Shown here in pieces: positions 52,665 to 61,766 of a DNA stretch of 64,000 nucleotides. The notes below the pieces were generated by a model that was not told where the DNA came from, searched no databases, and saw only the letters and a list, made by a program, of their open reading frames with translations. The stretch's first letter is position 1, and each line of letters begins with the position of its first letter. The stretch is taken from the NCBI GenBank assembly GCA_024698925.1, contig JAILQO010000010.1, forward strand, positions 1 to 64,000. Direction: 5' to 3'. Source of the DNA: Bacteroidaceae bacterium. Lineage in GTDB: Bacteria > Bacteroidota > Bacteroidia > Bacteroidales > Bacteroidaceae. The position numbers and the translations under genes were made by a program.

Positions 52665-53387
52665 TTAGTCCTTGAGGAAATAAATTACGGTGGTGACCAC
52701 ACGCACATTCTTCAGCCAAGGTGTGTTCTGGTCGCGGCTCTCGATAGAGAACTGACCTTGGTCGGCAGTACGGATTTTGCCTAACTCGCTGTCAGAATCT
52801 TCAGCGAAGCGCTCTGCTGTCCTACGGGCATTCTTGGTGGCCTCGGCAATCATCTCAGGCTTGATGTCGTTGAGTCCCGTGAACTCATAAGTCACGATTG
52901 AACTCTCATCGTACTCGTTGCCCACAATCGTGACACCCTGACGCATCAGCTCAGTCTGCTTGCTAACCAGTTTGCGTACCAAATCCACATTCTTCGAAAC
53001 GACAGTGACAACGCAGTTGGCTTTATAGCGGTAGCGCACCATCTCGTTGCTATAGCTTAAATTAGCTTGTTGGTCCACCATCACAGGCGGTGCCAAAGAA
53101 ATCTCTTCGTCGCTGAGACCGTTGCTTTTGAGGAAATCCACAATGATGCGTGTGTCAGCTTCGATACGGTCGTACAACTCTGCAGGGTCATTGCCCAGTT
53201 CCTTGAACTTCATAGGCCAAGTGGCCTTGTCGGCCTTCACTTCCTTTTCAGAAAGACCCTTGGCGGTGACCGTGCGGTCCATTTCCTTGAACTGCACAAT
53301 ACCTTGTTTAATAGCCCTTCCACCGAAGAAAAGGCCAAGGGCGAGAACTACAGCCTCGCCAAAGAACTTAAATTCAACTGATTTCAT
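52665..53387 (-). CDS. SIMPL-domain (DUF541) protein
   Basis: A 240-aa protein with one N-terminal membrane helix (about 8-28, GEAVVLALGLFFGGRAI) and a periplasmic SIMPL domain: TVTAKGLSEKEVKADKATW, LKSNGLSDEEISLAPP and the ATKNARRTAERFAEDSDSELGKI block. SIMPL proteins in other bacteria affect stress resistance and the cell envelope; the activity is unknown. The gene lies 24 nt beyond the der stop on the same strand, counting in transcription order der then SIMPL, and may be cotranscribed with it. Confidence 0.88.
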   Translation of the reverse strand: MKSVEFKFFGEAVVLALGLFFGGRAIKQGIVQFKEMDRTVTAKGLSEKEVKADKATWPMKFKELGNDPAELYDRIEADTRIIVDFLKSNGLSDEEISLAPPVMVDQQANLSYSNEMVRYRYKANCVVTVVSKNVDLVRKLVSKQTELMRQGVTIVGNEYDESSIVTYEFTGLNDIKPEMIAEATKNARRTAERFAEDSDSELGKIRTADQGQFSIESRDQNTPWLKNVRVVTTVIYFLKD

Positions 53388-53410
53388 GATGATAGGATAA
53401 AGCTAAATGT

Positions 53411-54718
53411 TTACTTTTGACGTATGAAAATATTGATGGGCGTGCCAGAGAAATCCCAGCGCTCGCGGATCTTATTCTCAAGGAAGCGCTTGTAGGGCTC
53501 TTTGATGTACTGAGGCAGGTTCGCATAGAACACGAAAGAGGGGATGCGTGTGTCTGGGAGCTGTGAACAGTACTTGATTTTGATGTACTTGCCCTTCATG
53601 GATGGTGGGGGATATGCCTCGATAAGCGGGAGCATCTCCTGATTCAACTTTGTGGTACCCACGCGTGCACGACGGTGCTGGGCTACGGCTGCAGCTGTCT
53701 CCAGAACCTTGAAGATGCGCTGCTTGGTCAGTGCAGAGGCAAAGATAATCTCGAAATCTGTGAAGGGAGCCATACGCTCACGGATGGTATCCTCGAAATA
53801 CTTGATTGCCGTCGTGCTCTTGTCCTCAACAAGATCCCATTTGTTAACGACGACAACGAGACCTTTCTGATTGCGTTGAATCAGTTGGAAGATGTTCAAG
53901 TCCTGAGCTTCAATGCCACGAGTAGCGTCAAGCATGAGAACACAGACATCGCTATTCTCGATGGCGCGAATACTACGCATTACGCTGTAGAACTCCAAGT
54001 CTTCATTGACTTTGCTCTTACGACGGATGCCGGCTGTGTCCACGAGAAGGAAGTCGAAACCAAACTTCTGGTAGTGTGTATAAATACTATCGCGTGTGGT
54101 GCCGGCAATGTCGGTGACAATATGACGGTCTTCGCCGATGAAGGCATTGGTGAGGCTGCTCTTACCTACATTTGGACGTCCCACAACGGCGATGCGTGGT
54201 AGCTCCAGGTCCTCCTGAATATCGTCCACCTTTGGCAGCTTCTCCAGAATCAGGTCAAGGAGATCGCCTGTGCCGCTACCTGTCGCAGAACTGATGCAGA
54301 AAGGATCGCCAAGGCCAAGACCATAGAATTCTGCTGCTTGCCATTGCTGGTCGTTGTTGTCGGTCTTGTTCGCTACAAGGATAACGGGTTTTTCCGTACG
54401 ACGTAGGATAGCGGCAACAGCTTCGTCGAGGTCTGTGACACCCGTATTGACGTCAACCAAGAATAGGATGACATCGGCTTCCTCCGTGGCAAGGGTGACT
54501 TGCTTGCGAATCTCTTCCTCGAAGATATCGTCGCTGTTGACAACCCAGCCGCCGGTATCAACGACAGAGAACTCCCGGCCTACCCACTCACACTTGCCAT
54601 ACTGGCGGTCGCGCGTAGTTCCGGCTTCGTCAGAGACGATAGCGTGACGGGTTTTCGTCAGACGATTAAAGAGAGTGGATTTGCCCACGTTGGGGCGTCC
54701 TACGATAGCTACTAACAT
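53411..54718 (-). CDS. der: Ribosome-assembly GTPase Der (EngA)
   Basis: A 435-aa protein with two G domains, each with [10 protein letters not shown] (near residues 7 and 180), then DTGG or DTAG, and NKTD or NKWD. A KH-like C-terminal domain (about 350-435) follows. It is essential for 50S maturation. It follows era by 7 nt, closing the DUF177-rpmF-fabH-era-der cluster. Confidence 0.97.
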   Translation of the reverse strand: MLVAIVGRPNVGKSTLFNRLTKTRHAIVSDEAGTTRDRQYGKCEWVGREFSVVDTGGWVVNSDDIFEEEIRKQVTLATEEADVILFLVDVNTGVTDLDEAVAAILRRTEKPVILVANKTDNNDQQWQAAEFYGLGLGDPFCISSATGSGTGDLLDLILEKLPKVDDIQEDLELPRIAVVGRPNVGKSSLTNAFIGEDRHIVTDIAGTTRDSIYTHYQKFGFDFLLVDTAGIRRKSKVNEDLEFYSVMRSIRAIENSDVCVLMLDATRGIEAQDLNIFQLIQRNQKGLVVVVNKWDLVEDKSTTAIKYFEDTIRERMAPFTDFEIIFASALTKQRIFKVLETAAAVAQHRRARVGTTKLNQEMLPLIEAYPPPSMKGKYIKIKYCSQLPDTRIPSFVFYANLPQYIKEPYKRFLENKIRERWDFSGTPINIFIRQK

Positions 54719-54725
54719 GTTATTC

Positions 54726-55616
54726 TTATTCTAAATCATACCCGAATTGTTTCATGGCGCGCTCCGAACTGCGCCAGTCTTTATCGACCTTGACGAAGCA
54801 TTGGAGGTAGATCTTCTTGCCAAAGAAACGTTCCAACTCGCAGCGAGCCTCCGTGGAAACACGCTTTAGCGCAACGCCCTGGTGTCCGATGATAATACCC
54901 TTCTGCGACTCTCGTTCCACAAAAATAGTGGCTTCGATGCGGATGAGATCGTCCGTCTCTTTGAAACTGTTTACAACAGCCTCTACGGAATACGGAATCT
55001 CCTTGTCATAATATAGCAGGATCTTCTCGCGGATAATCTCTGTGACAAAAAAACGGGCGGGTTTGTCAGTCCATGTGTCTTTGTCAAAATACGCAGGCGA
55101 CTCGGGCAATAACTCTTTGATGCGGCTTAGAACTTGATCTACGCCGAAACGATGGAGGGCGGAGATGGGATAAATCTCGGCTTTGGGAAGAACGGCATGC
55201 CATTCATCAACCTTTTGGGCGAGGATGGTGTTTGCAGCTCCTTCCGTGAGGTCAATTTTGTTGATCAGTACGAGGACGGGGACGTCCATGTGCTGCACTT
55301 TCTCCAGAAAATCTGCATTCTTGTCTGGCGTATCCACCATGTCTGTGACATAGAGTAGCACGTCAGCGTCTTGAAGGGCGCTCTCGGAAAACTGGAGCAT
55401 CTGCTCTTGAAGCTTATAGTTGGGCTTCAGCACACCGGGAGTGTCGGAGAAACAGATTTGAAGATCGGGCTCGTTGAGTATGCCCATAATACGGTGGCGC
55501 GTCGTCTGTGCCTTGAAAGTGGCAATAGAGATGCGCTCTCCCACGAGGAGATTCATCAGGGTGGACTTACCCACATTGGGGTTGCCTACGATATTGACGA
55601 AACCGGATTTGTGCAT
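54726..55616 (-). CDS. era: GTPase Era
   Basis: A 296-aa protein with [12 protein letters not shown] (near 12), DTPG and NKID motifs of the G domain, and a C-terminal KH domain ([19 protein letters not shown]) that binds the 3' end of 16S rRNA. It is needed for 30S assembly. It lies 7 nt downstream of fabH and 7 nt upstream of der. Confidence 0.97.
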   Translation of the reverse strand: MHKSGFVNIVGNPNVGKSTLMNLLVGERISIATFKAQTTRHRIMGILNEPDLQICFSDTPGVLKPNYKLQEQMLQFSESALQDADVLLYVTDMVDTPDKNADFLEKVQHMDVPVLVLINKIDLTEGAANTILAQKVDEWHAVLPKAEIYPISALHRFGVDQVLSRIKELLPESPAYFDKDTWTDKPARFFVTEIIREKILLYYDKEIPYSVEAVVNSFKETDDLIRIEATIFVERESQKGIIIGHQGVALKRVSTEARCELERFFGKKIYLQCFVKVDKDWRSSERAMKQFGYDLE

Positions 55617-55623
55617 ATACTTA

Positions 55624-56622
55624 TTATTTCCCGTCGTAACCCCACTTCATGTATGCGGCACCCCATGTGAAACCAGCACCGAAGGCTGTGAAGATGAGGT
55701 TGTCGCCTTTCTTGAGTTGACTCTCATAGTCCCAAAGGGCTAAGGGCAGGGTAGCGCTGGAGGTGTTGCCGTACTTTTGGATGTTGAGCATCACCTTCTC
55801 CATCGGCATTTCCAAACGCTTGGCAACAGCCTCTATGATGCGTACATTGGCCTGATGGGGAATGACCCATGCGAGGTTATCTTTGTTCAAGCCGTTGCGC
55901 TCTGCGATGAGGGCACAAGCATCAGACATGTTGGTGACAGCGAATTTGAAAACCGTCCGCCCCTCTTGATGCAGGTAGTGCATGCGATGTTCCAGCGTGA
56001 AGTGAGAGGGTGGGGTTGCGGAACCACCAGCCTTAAGGCATAGGAAGGGAAGACCTTGTCCGTCTGTGCGGAGGTAACTGTCTTTCCAGCCAATATCCTC
56101 GGTAGTCGGCTCCACAAGTACGGCGGCAGCGCCGTCGCCAAAGATCGGACAAGTCTGACGATCTGTGTAATCTACAATACTGGACATCTTGTCAGCACCG
56201 ATCAGAATGACCTTCTTGTAGCGTCCGCTCTCAATCATGCAAGCGACATGGTCCATTGCAAAAAGGAAACCGGCGCAGGCTGCAGAGAAATCAAAAGCAT
56301 GGGCATTAGTCAGACCGCATTTGCCGATGACGATACTGGCAGTGGAGGGGAAGTGGTAGTCACCTGTGGAAGTGGAACAGACGACGGCATCTACTGAGAG
56401 TGGGTCGGTGCCGGTGCGTTCCAATAGTTGCTTCACAGCTTTGCGAGCCATATAACTGGTGCCCAATCCTTCCTCGTTGAGGATGCGACGTTCTTTCACG
56501 CCGATGCGGGTCATAATCCACTCGTCAGAGGTATCGACCATGCGGCTAAGTTCCTCATTGTTCAAGATATAGTCAGGAACGTAGCCACCGATGCCCGTGA
56601 TGGTTGCATGTAGTTTTTCCAT
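55624..56622 (-). CDS. fabH: 3-oxoacyl-[ACP] synthase III
   Basis: A 332-aa thiolase-fold enzyme with the catalytic Cys in [13 protein letters not shown], His in [14 protein letters not shown] and Asn in [14 protein letters not shown]. It condenses acetyl- or other acyl-CoA with malonyl-ACP to start fatty-acid synthesis. An intrinsic-type hairpin (56641-56671) separates it from rpmF. The order DUF177, rpmF, fabH is widespread. Confidence 0.96.
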   Translation of the reverse strand: MEKLHATITGIGGYVPDYILNNEELSRMVDTSDEWIMTRIGVKERRILNEEGLGTSYMARKAVKQLLERTGTDPLSVDAVVCSTSTGDYHFPSTASIVIGKCGLTNAHAFDFSAACAGFLFAMDHVACMIESGRYKKVILIGADKMSSIVDYTDRQTCPIFGDGAAAVLVEPTTEDIGWKDSYLRTDGQGLPFLCLKAGGSATPPSHFTLEHRMHYLHQEGRTVFKFAVTNMSDACALIAERNGLNKDNLAWVIPHQANVRIIEAVAKRLEMPMEKVMLNIQKYGNTSSATLPLALWDYESQLKKGDNLIFTAFGAGFTWGAAYMKWGYDGK

Positions 56623-56640
56623 AAACAGATAAGATAAAGT

Positions 56641-56671
56641 AAAAGCCCCACCCCGGCGGGGTGGGGCTTTT
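56641..56671. terminator. Perfect 14-bp hairpin between rpmF and fabH
   Basis: AAAAGCCCCACCCC and its complement with a GGC loop; the stem ends in four T in either direction. It begins 12 nt after the rpmF stop and ends 19 nt before fabH. It looks like a terminator inside an operon. Confidence 0.88.
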
Positions 56672-56682
56672 GATTCGACTTC

Positions 56683-56865
56683 TTACGCTTCTTCCTTCTC
56701 GATAGCTACCTTGCCGCGATAGTATCCGCAAGCGGGACATACCGTGTGGTAGATGTGAAACTCGCCGCAGTTGGGGCAAACAGCCAGTGCAGGTGCTACA
56801 GCCTTGTCATGAGTACGGCGCTTGAGCGTACGTGTCTTGGATTGTCTTCTTTTAGGATGTGCCAT
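56683..56865 (-). CDS. rpmF: 50S ribosomal protein bL32
   Basis: The 60-aa protein starts MAHPKRRQSKTRTLKRRTHD and has the zinc ribbon CPNC...CPAC (C+ form). The two CxxC pairs are intact. It is basic and fits the bL32 length. It lies 32 nt after the DUF177 gene in transcription order. Confidence 0.98.
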   Translation of the reverse strand: MAHPKRRQSKTRTLKRRTHDKAVAPALAVCPNCGEFHIYHTVCPACGYYRGKVAIEKEEA

Positions 56866-56897
56866 TTTATATAGAATTTAAATTTAATGTTTATCGT

Positions 56898-57431
56898 TTA
56901 TTGGTCGGCCTTGTTGAGTAATGCCTTGAGGGCATCCCAACGGGTGTCGATTGGGCTTTCGCCGTCGCTGGGGACGTGTGCGGGTTCGTCGCTTGTTCCC
57001 AAATACTGACTGATGTCCACCGGGCACTCACCATCAGGGTGGGTGTGGACAATGGGGATGGCCAGCGCGATGGTCTCATATAAATTCCAACTCACGTCAA
57101 GGACGGGCTTGTCCTCGGGGAGTAAAATGCGTTCACCGTCGTCATCGAAGGTCTCGCCCAAGCGAACCTCAATGGTGTCCTCGGCATTGATGGGTTGAGT
57201 CATCGGCTCAAGGCAACGGTCGCACAGAATCTCAATGGTTCCAGTGGCGTGGATCTCAAGCTGGTAGCCAGCGGCCTTCTTTTTCACCCGAAGCGTGGCG
57301 TTGAGCAAACCTTGCGTGATTTCCGTTTCATCTAGAGCACTAAAGAACGAGTCGTCAAGCGTCCATGTGCGGGTCTCTGACTCGCTCTGAATCTCTCTGA
57401 AATCGATCTTGTAGAGTCCTAATGTGTCCAT
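56898..57431 (-). CDS. DUF177 (YceD-family) protein
   Basis: A 177-aa cytoplasmic protein with the conserved CDRCLEPM motif near the middle and DVSWNLYETIALAIPIVHTH. The family's genes lie next to rpmF in most bacteria; YceD has been linked to 23S rRNA processing. The start codon is 8 nt after the -7 box, so the message may be nearly leaderless. Confidence 0.9.
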   Translation of the reverse strand: MDTLGLYKIDFREIQSESETRTWTLDDSFFSALDETEITQGLLNATLRVKKKAAGYQLEIHATGTIEILCDRCLEPMTQPINAEDTIEVRLGETFDDDGERILLPEDKPVLDVSWNLYETIALAIPIVHTHPDGECPVDISQYLGTSDEPAHVPSDGESPIDTRWDALKALLNKADQ

Positions 57432-57439
57432 TTGGGCTG

Positions 57440-57470
57440 CAAAGGTAGGGCTTTTTTTTTGAGTGACAAA
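57440..57470 (-). promoter_or_regulatory. Promoter of the DUF177-rpmF-fabH-era-der operon
   Basis: TACCTTTG (57447-57440) with TTTG (57470-57467), spaced 19 nt, on the minus strand. The ATG of the DUF177 gene begins 8 nt beyond the -7 box. Confidence 0.78.
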
Positions 57471-57500
57471 AGAATATGAAGAAAAAGTTGATTTTCAAGG

Positions 57501-58667
57501 TCAACTTTTATGCAATTCTATACGGAATGTAGTGCCTTTCCCAATCTCGGAAGACTTAACAAATATTTTTCCGCTATGGTATTCTTCCACAATTCGCTTG
57601 GCCAGTGAAAGACCTAATCCCCATCCGCGCTGCTTGGTGGTGAAACCGGGGAGGAATACGTCATTGAAGTTGCCTTTGGCGATACCCTTTCCGGTGTCGG
57701 TCACTTCTACTACGATACGCTGGGGCTCCTCGAAAGCCGCAATCGTGATATCACCTTGACCCTCCATCGCATCTACGGCGTTCTTGCATAAATTCTCGAT
57801 AACCCACTCAAAGAGCTGGGCGCTTAAGTTGGCATAAAGGGGCTGTGAGGGCATGTGAGTGCTAATATTCACATGGTTACTAGTGCGGCGGCTGATATAT
57901 TCCACCACGTGTGTAATGATCTCATTGAGATTCTCGGGCTGCGGTTCCGGGAGTGAACCGATTTTGGAAAAGCGTTCGGCAATAATCTGCAGTCGGCGGA
58001 CATCTTTGCTCATCTCCGGGATTAATTCGTCCTCGGGATAATTCTCACGTAAGACCTCAGTCCATGCCATCAACGATGAAATGGGGGTACCCAACTGATG
58101 GGCGGTTTCCTTGCTCAAACCTACCCAGACTTTGTTCTGCTCTGCGCGTTTGCTACTCAACAGTGCGAAGATGCCAACAACCGCGAAGATCAGGACAATA
58201 CCTAGTTGGATATAGGGATAACGTGCTAAACGTTTCAAGAGGCTCGATTCATCATAGCATATTTCCATGAAATCACCGTCCCCATCGCTGTCCATATCGA
58301 TGCGGATGGCATTACCGTTCTCTTTCATCCTATTTGCCATTGCCATCACCTCTTTGTCAACGTCGCTTGGGGCCTTTGCGTGTAGCTCCAAGTTGCGGTA
58401 GGTCTGTACGCTGCCGTCAGCATTAAGGACAATAACCGGGATGGTATGATTACCATTTATGACCTTCAGGACGAGCGCCAAATCAGTCTGCTCGTCAGCA
58501 TTGTCGAGAGAGCGCATGGCCTCTGCCCACACTTCCATCTTTCGGCGTTCTTCTTCAGAAAGGTCGCTGACAAGGAAATGAGACCACGTCAAAGAGAGTG
58601 CGCAAATGACGACGGCGGCGCATGAGAGTAGAATCTTAACTTGCTTCAGTTGGTCAGTCCACTGCAT
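57501..58667 (-). CDS. Orphan sensor histidine kinase
   Basis: A 388-aa kinase with two membrane helices (about 10-30 and 152-172) that bracket a 120-residue periplasmic sensor. The H box is SKETAHQLGTPISSL, a variant of HKxLxxPL in which HQLGTP is typical of the HPK group seen in Bacteroidetes. The N box is ENLCKNAVDAM, and the G boxes are DTGKGI and GWGLGLSLAKRIV. The HAMP domain is absent. No response regulator gene is nearby. The stop lies about 70 nt upstream of the DUF177 gene, on the same strand. Confidence 0.92.
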   Translation of the reverse strand: MQWTDQLKQVKILLSCAAVVICALSLTWSHFLVSDLSEEERRKMEVWAEAMRSLDNADEQTDLALVLKVINGNHTIPVIVLNADGSVQTYRNLELHAKAPSDVDKEVMAMANRMKENGNAIRIDMDSDGDGDFMEICYDESSLLKRLARYPYIQLGIVLIFAVVGIFALLSSKRAEQNKVWVGLSKETAHQLGTPISSLMAWTEVLRENYPEDELIPEMSKDVRRLQIIAERFSKIGSLPEPQPENLNEIITHVVEYISRRTSNHVNISTHMPSQPLYANLSAQLFEWVIENLCKNAVDAMEGQGDITIAAFEEPQRIVVEVTDTGKGIAKGNFNDVFLPGFTTKQRGWGLGLSLAKRIVEEYHSGKIFVKSSEIGKGTTFRIELHKS

Positions 58668-58739
58668 AGTTTTTGAACGATTATTTCTTAAAGAAACGAA
58701 ATAGTAGCGTTTTTAGTATGTTATTTGCGAAGAAAAATG

Positions 58740-58747
58740 TAATTTTG
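58740..58747 (+). promoter_or_regulatory. -7 box abutting the C11 protease start
   Basis: TAATTTTG ends 6 nt before the ATG at 58754. A clear -33 box at standard spacing is missing. Confidence 0.5.
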
Positions 58748-58753
58748 CGGCCG

Positions 58754-60013
58754 ATGAAGCGAAATATACGACACATTATATATATATTGGTGCCTGCAAT
58801 ACTTCTTTTATTAAGTGTTTCCTGTGCACGTGAAGAGGACGATTTGCTGGTCCCTGAGCCTGTCGTGTCGGGGGCTAAAGGGCAGACACTTGATTTCACG
58901 CTCATCGTTTATATGGCGGCGGAGAATTCGCTGTATGGTATGGTGCAGGAAGATCTGAACGAAATCATGCAGGGGATGGATCAGCTGCCAGAAGGGACTC
59001 GCGTAGTAGCTTATGTGGACGATGCGCGTTCTTCTCGCCTTTATGCGGGGTGTGCCAGACAAGAGTTCCAGAATGTGAAATCCTATGATGAAAACATTTG
59101 TTCTACCAGTGAAGAGGGGATGATGCGGGTTCTAACGGACATCCTCCAGGATTATCCGGCAGGCCATTATGCCCTTGTGCTGTGGAGTCACGGCTCGGGA
59201 TGGGTCATACAACATTCAACGGCTGCAGCAACTAAAGCCTCGGGACATCTGCGCAGCATTGGTATAGATAATGGTCAACGCGGAACGTCCAATGAGGGTT
59301 CGGTGATGGATATTCCTGTGCTGGCGCGCGTATTGTCCAATTTCCCGCATATGAGCTACATTCTTTTCGATGCCTGTTTTATGCAATGTGTCGAAGTGGC
59401 TTACGAACTGCGTCATCTCACGGACTATGTGATAGCCTCGCCAGCTGAGATTCCAGACCCAGGAGCTCCCTACCATCGGCTGCTTCCCATGCTTTGTCGT
59501 GTGCCGGCTAATATGTCTGACATAGTGAATACATACGTGGATTACTACGAAAACCTGGAGGCTGGTTTTCCCTATGTAGGCGTGGAATTGTCTGCTATCC
59601 GCACAGATTCTCTCGAGAATCTCGCGGCTGTTACGGCACCTTATTTGAAGTCGCTTTTGGCTGCTCGGGCGGAGTATGATGCTTCCGCTGTGCAGCGTTA
59701 CTACTATGGCCTGTCATTCACCAAATATACGGAATTCTTTGATTTCAAGAACTGGTTCTATCAAGCCTTGTCGGCTGATGACTATGCGGCATGGTGTCAG
59801 GCTTACGATGCCGCGGTGCCCGTCGTGAGGCTGACTCCACAATGGTTTTCGGGGATTCCTTCCAGACAGACTCGTTCTGTGTCGGATATTGACCACAGCG
59901 GAGGTGTCTCGGTGTTCGTCCCCTCAGGAAAATACGAACAAAACGGGTGGGTGAATAACTATCATTCTTTGCAATGGTATGATGACACGAAATTACAAGA
60001 AACAGGTTGGTAA
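58754..60013 (+). CDS. C11 (clostripain-like) cysteine peptidase lipoprotein
   Basis: The start at 58754 (MKRNIRHIIYILVPAILLLL) puts a lipobox cysteine at C24; a longer frame adds 27 residues that carry no signal. The 419-aa protein has the C11 motifs LIVYMAAENSL, the catalytic His in VLWSHGSGW and the catalytic Cys in FDACFMQCVEVA. Such proteases prefer Arg or Lys at P1. It is anchored to a membrane. The small gene 60017-60283 begins 3 nt after its stop. Confidence 0.92.
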   Translation: MKRNIRHIIYILVPAILLLLSVSCAREEDDLLVPEPVVSGAKGQTLDFTLIVYMAAENSLYGMVQEDLNEIMQGMDQLPEGTRVVAYVDDARSSRLYAGCARQEFQNVKSYDENICSTSEEGMMRVLTDILQDYPAGHYALVLWSHGSGWVIQHSTAAATKASGHLRSIGIDNGQRGTSNEGSVMDIPVLARVLSNFPHMSYILFDACFMQCVEVAYELRHLTDYVIASPAEIPDPGAPYHRLLPMLCRVPANMSDIVNTYVDYYENLEAGFPYVGVELSAIRTDSLENLAAVTAPYLKSLLAARAEYDASAVQRYYYGLSFTKYTEFFDFKNWFYQALSADDYAAWCQAYDAAVPVVRLTPQWFSGIPSRQTRSVSDIDHSGGVSVFVPSGKYEQNGWVNNYHSLQWYDDTKLQETGW

Positions 60014-60016
60014 AAT

Positions 60017-60283
60017 ATGATAGAGAATACGCATTTCAAAGAGTATTATACTTCGCAGGAAATCGAAGAGTGCTTCCAGTGGTTTGAACAGCACATGGAT
60101 CGCCTGCCGGATTCGTTGCAGCTGAGCCCTTCTACCTATTTCCCAAGGCTCCGTTTTTCTGTTGATGCCATGATTCAGCATTTGCGGAATGTGATGAAAA
60201 ATCATCGCATCTACAATGGTGAGTTTGCAACCCTCCTGTTCATCAGGGAAAAAGTCCTTCGGCAAGAGGGCTTTCAAGAGTAA
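60017..60283 (+). CDS. Small helical protein of unknown function
   Basis: An 88-aa protein without signal peptide. It contains EIEECFQWFEQHMDRLPDSL, then LSPSTYFPRLRFSVDAMIQHL, probably a small all-helical fold similar to DUF6965-type proteins; the match is by remembered pattern only. It lies 3 nt after the C11 gene and 36 nt before the M24 gene, so it belongs to the same transcript. Its role is unknown. Confidence 0.6.
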   Translation: MIENTHFKEYYTSQEIEECFQWFEQHMDRLPDSLQLSPSTYFPRLRFSVDAMIQHLRNVMKNHRIYNGEFATLLFIREKVLRQEGFQE

Positions 60284-60318
60284 CCATTTACATAACTAAC
60301 CAAATAAACTATTATATT

Positions 60319-61716
60319 ATGCTTTTTGACAAGAAAACGTATATTGATCGTCGCACCGTGCTTCGTGAACGTGTGGGAAGCGGCCTTATTTTGCTTTTTG
60401 GCAATAATGATGCGCCGATGAACTACCCGGCCAACGCATACAAGTTCCGTCAGGATAGCTCGTTCCTGTATTATTTCGGCCAGCATCGCGAAGGTCTCTG
60501 TGGTGTAATCGATGCCGATACTGGGAATGAATGGCTCTTGGGGGATGACATCTCTCTTGATGATATCGTCTGGTTCGGCGCTGTAGATAGTGTTGCTGAT
60601 ATGGCGGAGCAGTGTGGTGTAGATCGCAGCGCACCTATGAACCGCCTTGAAAGCCTCGTGCGCGAGGCGCTGGATAGTGGCCGTGAGATACATTTCCTGC
60701 CTCCCTATCGCCATGATATCATGATTCAGTTGATGGATCTTCTGGGCATTCATCCTCGCGATCAGCGTGCTAAGGCTAGCTTGAAGCTCATCAAAGCCGT
60801 TGTAGATCAACGTGCGGTGAAAACACCTGGGGAGATCGCGGAAATCGAGCGAGCATGTGCGATTGGCTATGAGATGCATACAACAGCGATGCGGATGTGC
60901 CGTCCTGGTGTGACAGAGCAACAGATTGCTGGTACATTAGCCGGGATAGCGCAAAGTAAGGGCTGTATTGCCAGTTTCCAGACAATTCTGTCCATGCACG
61001 GAGAGATCCAGCACGGTTATCCCTCGCCGCGGCCATTGGAGGCAGGACGTTTAATGCTCTGCGACTGTGGTGCTGAGACGAACGAGAACTATTGTTCGGA
61101 TAATACGCGCGTAACTCCCATCAGCGGACGCTTTACATCGCGTCAGCGTGATATTTATAAGGCGGTTGTGGATGCCCATGACCGAGTCCATGAGATTGCA
61201 GCACCAGGCATGAAATGGTGGGACATCCACTTTGAGGCCGCTCGCGTAATCACTGAACATTTGAAGGAAATCGGGCTCATGAAGGGTAATACGGAGGATG
61301 CTTTGGCCAATGGCGCTCACGCCATGTTCTTTGTTCATGGCCTTGGCCACATGATGGGCATGGATGTGCACGATATGGAAGGGCTTGGACAGATATATGT
61401 CGGCTTCGATGATGAGGTCCGTCCTAACCTTGAACAATTCGGCACCAACTGCTTGCGCTGCGGACGTCGTATGCAGGAAGGCTTCGTAATGACCGATGAG
61501 CCGGGCATCTACTTCATTCCTGCTCTGATTGATGATTGGAAAGCACGCAAGCACAATGCTGAGTTCATCAATTTTGATAAGGTGGAGGAGTATCGCGACT
61601 TTGGTGGCATCCGTCTTGAGGATGATTTGCTGATTACAGCCGATGGCTGCCGTTATCTCGGCGAGAAGATGATTCCCTATCATGTTGAAGAACTCGAAGC
61701 GTTTCTGGCGCAATAA
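60319..61716 (+). CDS. Aminopeptidase P-type M24 peptidase
   Basis: A 465-aa protein with an N-terminal creatinase-like domain and the pita-bread domain. Metal ligands are in LMLCDCGAETN (Asp), SDNTRV (Asp), VHGLGHMMGMDVHD (His), TDEPGIYF (Glu) and GGIRLEDDLL (Glu). It removes N-terminal residues before proline. It is cytoplasmic. It lies downstream of the C11 gene and small gene and upstream of the C1 peptidase gene. Confidence 0.94.
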   Translation: MLFDKKTYIDRRTVLRERVGSGLILLFGNNDAPMNYPANAYKFRQDSSFLYYFGQHREGLCGVIDADTGNEWLLGDDISLDDIVWFGAVDSVADMAEQCGVDRSAPMNRLESLVREALDSGREIHFLPPYRHDIMIQLMDLLGIHPRDQRAKASLKLIKAVVDQRAVKTPGEIAEIERACAIGYEMHTTAMRMCRPGVTEQQIAGTLAGIAQSKGCIASFQTILSMHGEIQHGYPSPRPLEAGRLMLCDCGAETNENYCSDNTRVTPISGRFTSRQRDIYKAVVDAHDRVHEIAAPGMKWWDIHFEAARVITEHLKEIGLMKGNTEDALANGAHAMFFVHGLGHMMGMDVHDMEGLGQIYVGFDDEVRPNLEQFGTNCLRCGRRMQEGFVMTDEPGIYFIPALIDDWKARKHNAEFINFDKVEEYRDFGGIRLEDDLLITADGCRYLGEKMIPYHVEELEAFLAQ

Positions 61717-61766
61717 TGTCATAATTAAATAACAAATAACCATTTATTCCAAAAAAACAATCCAAA

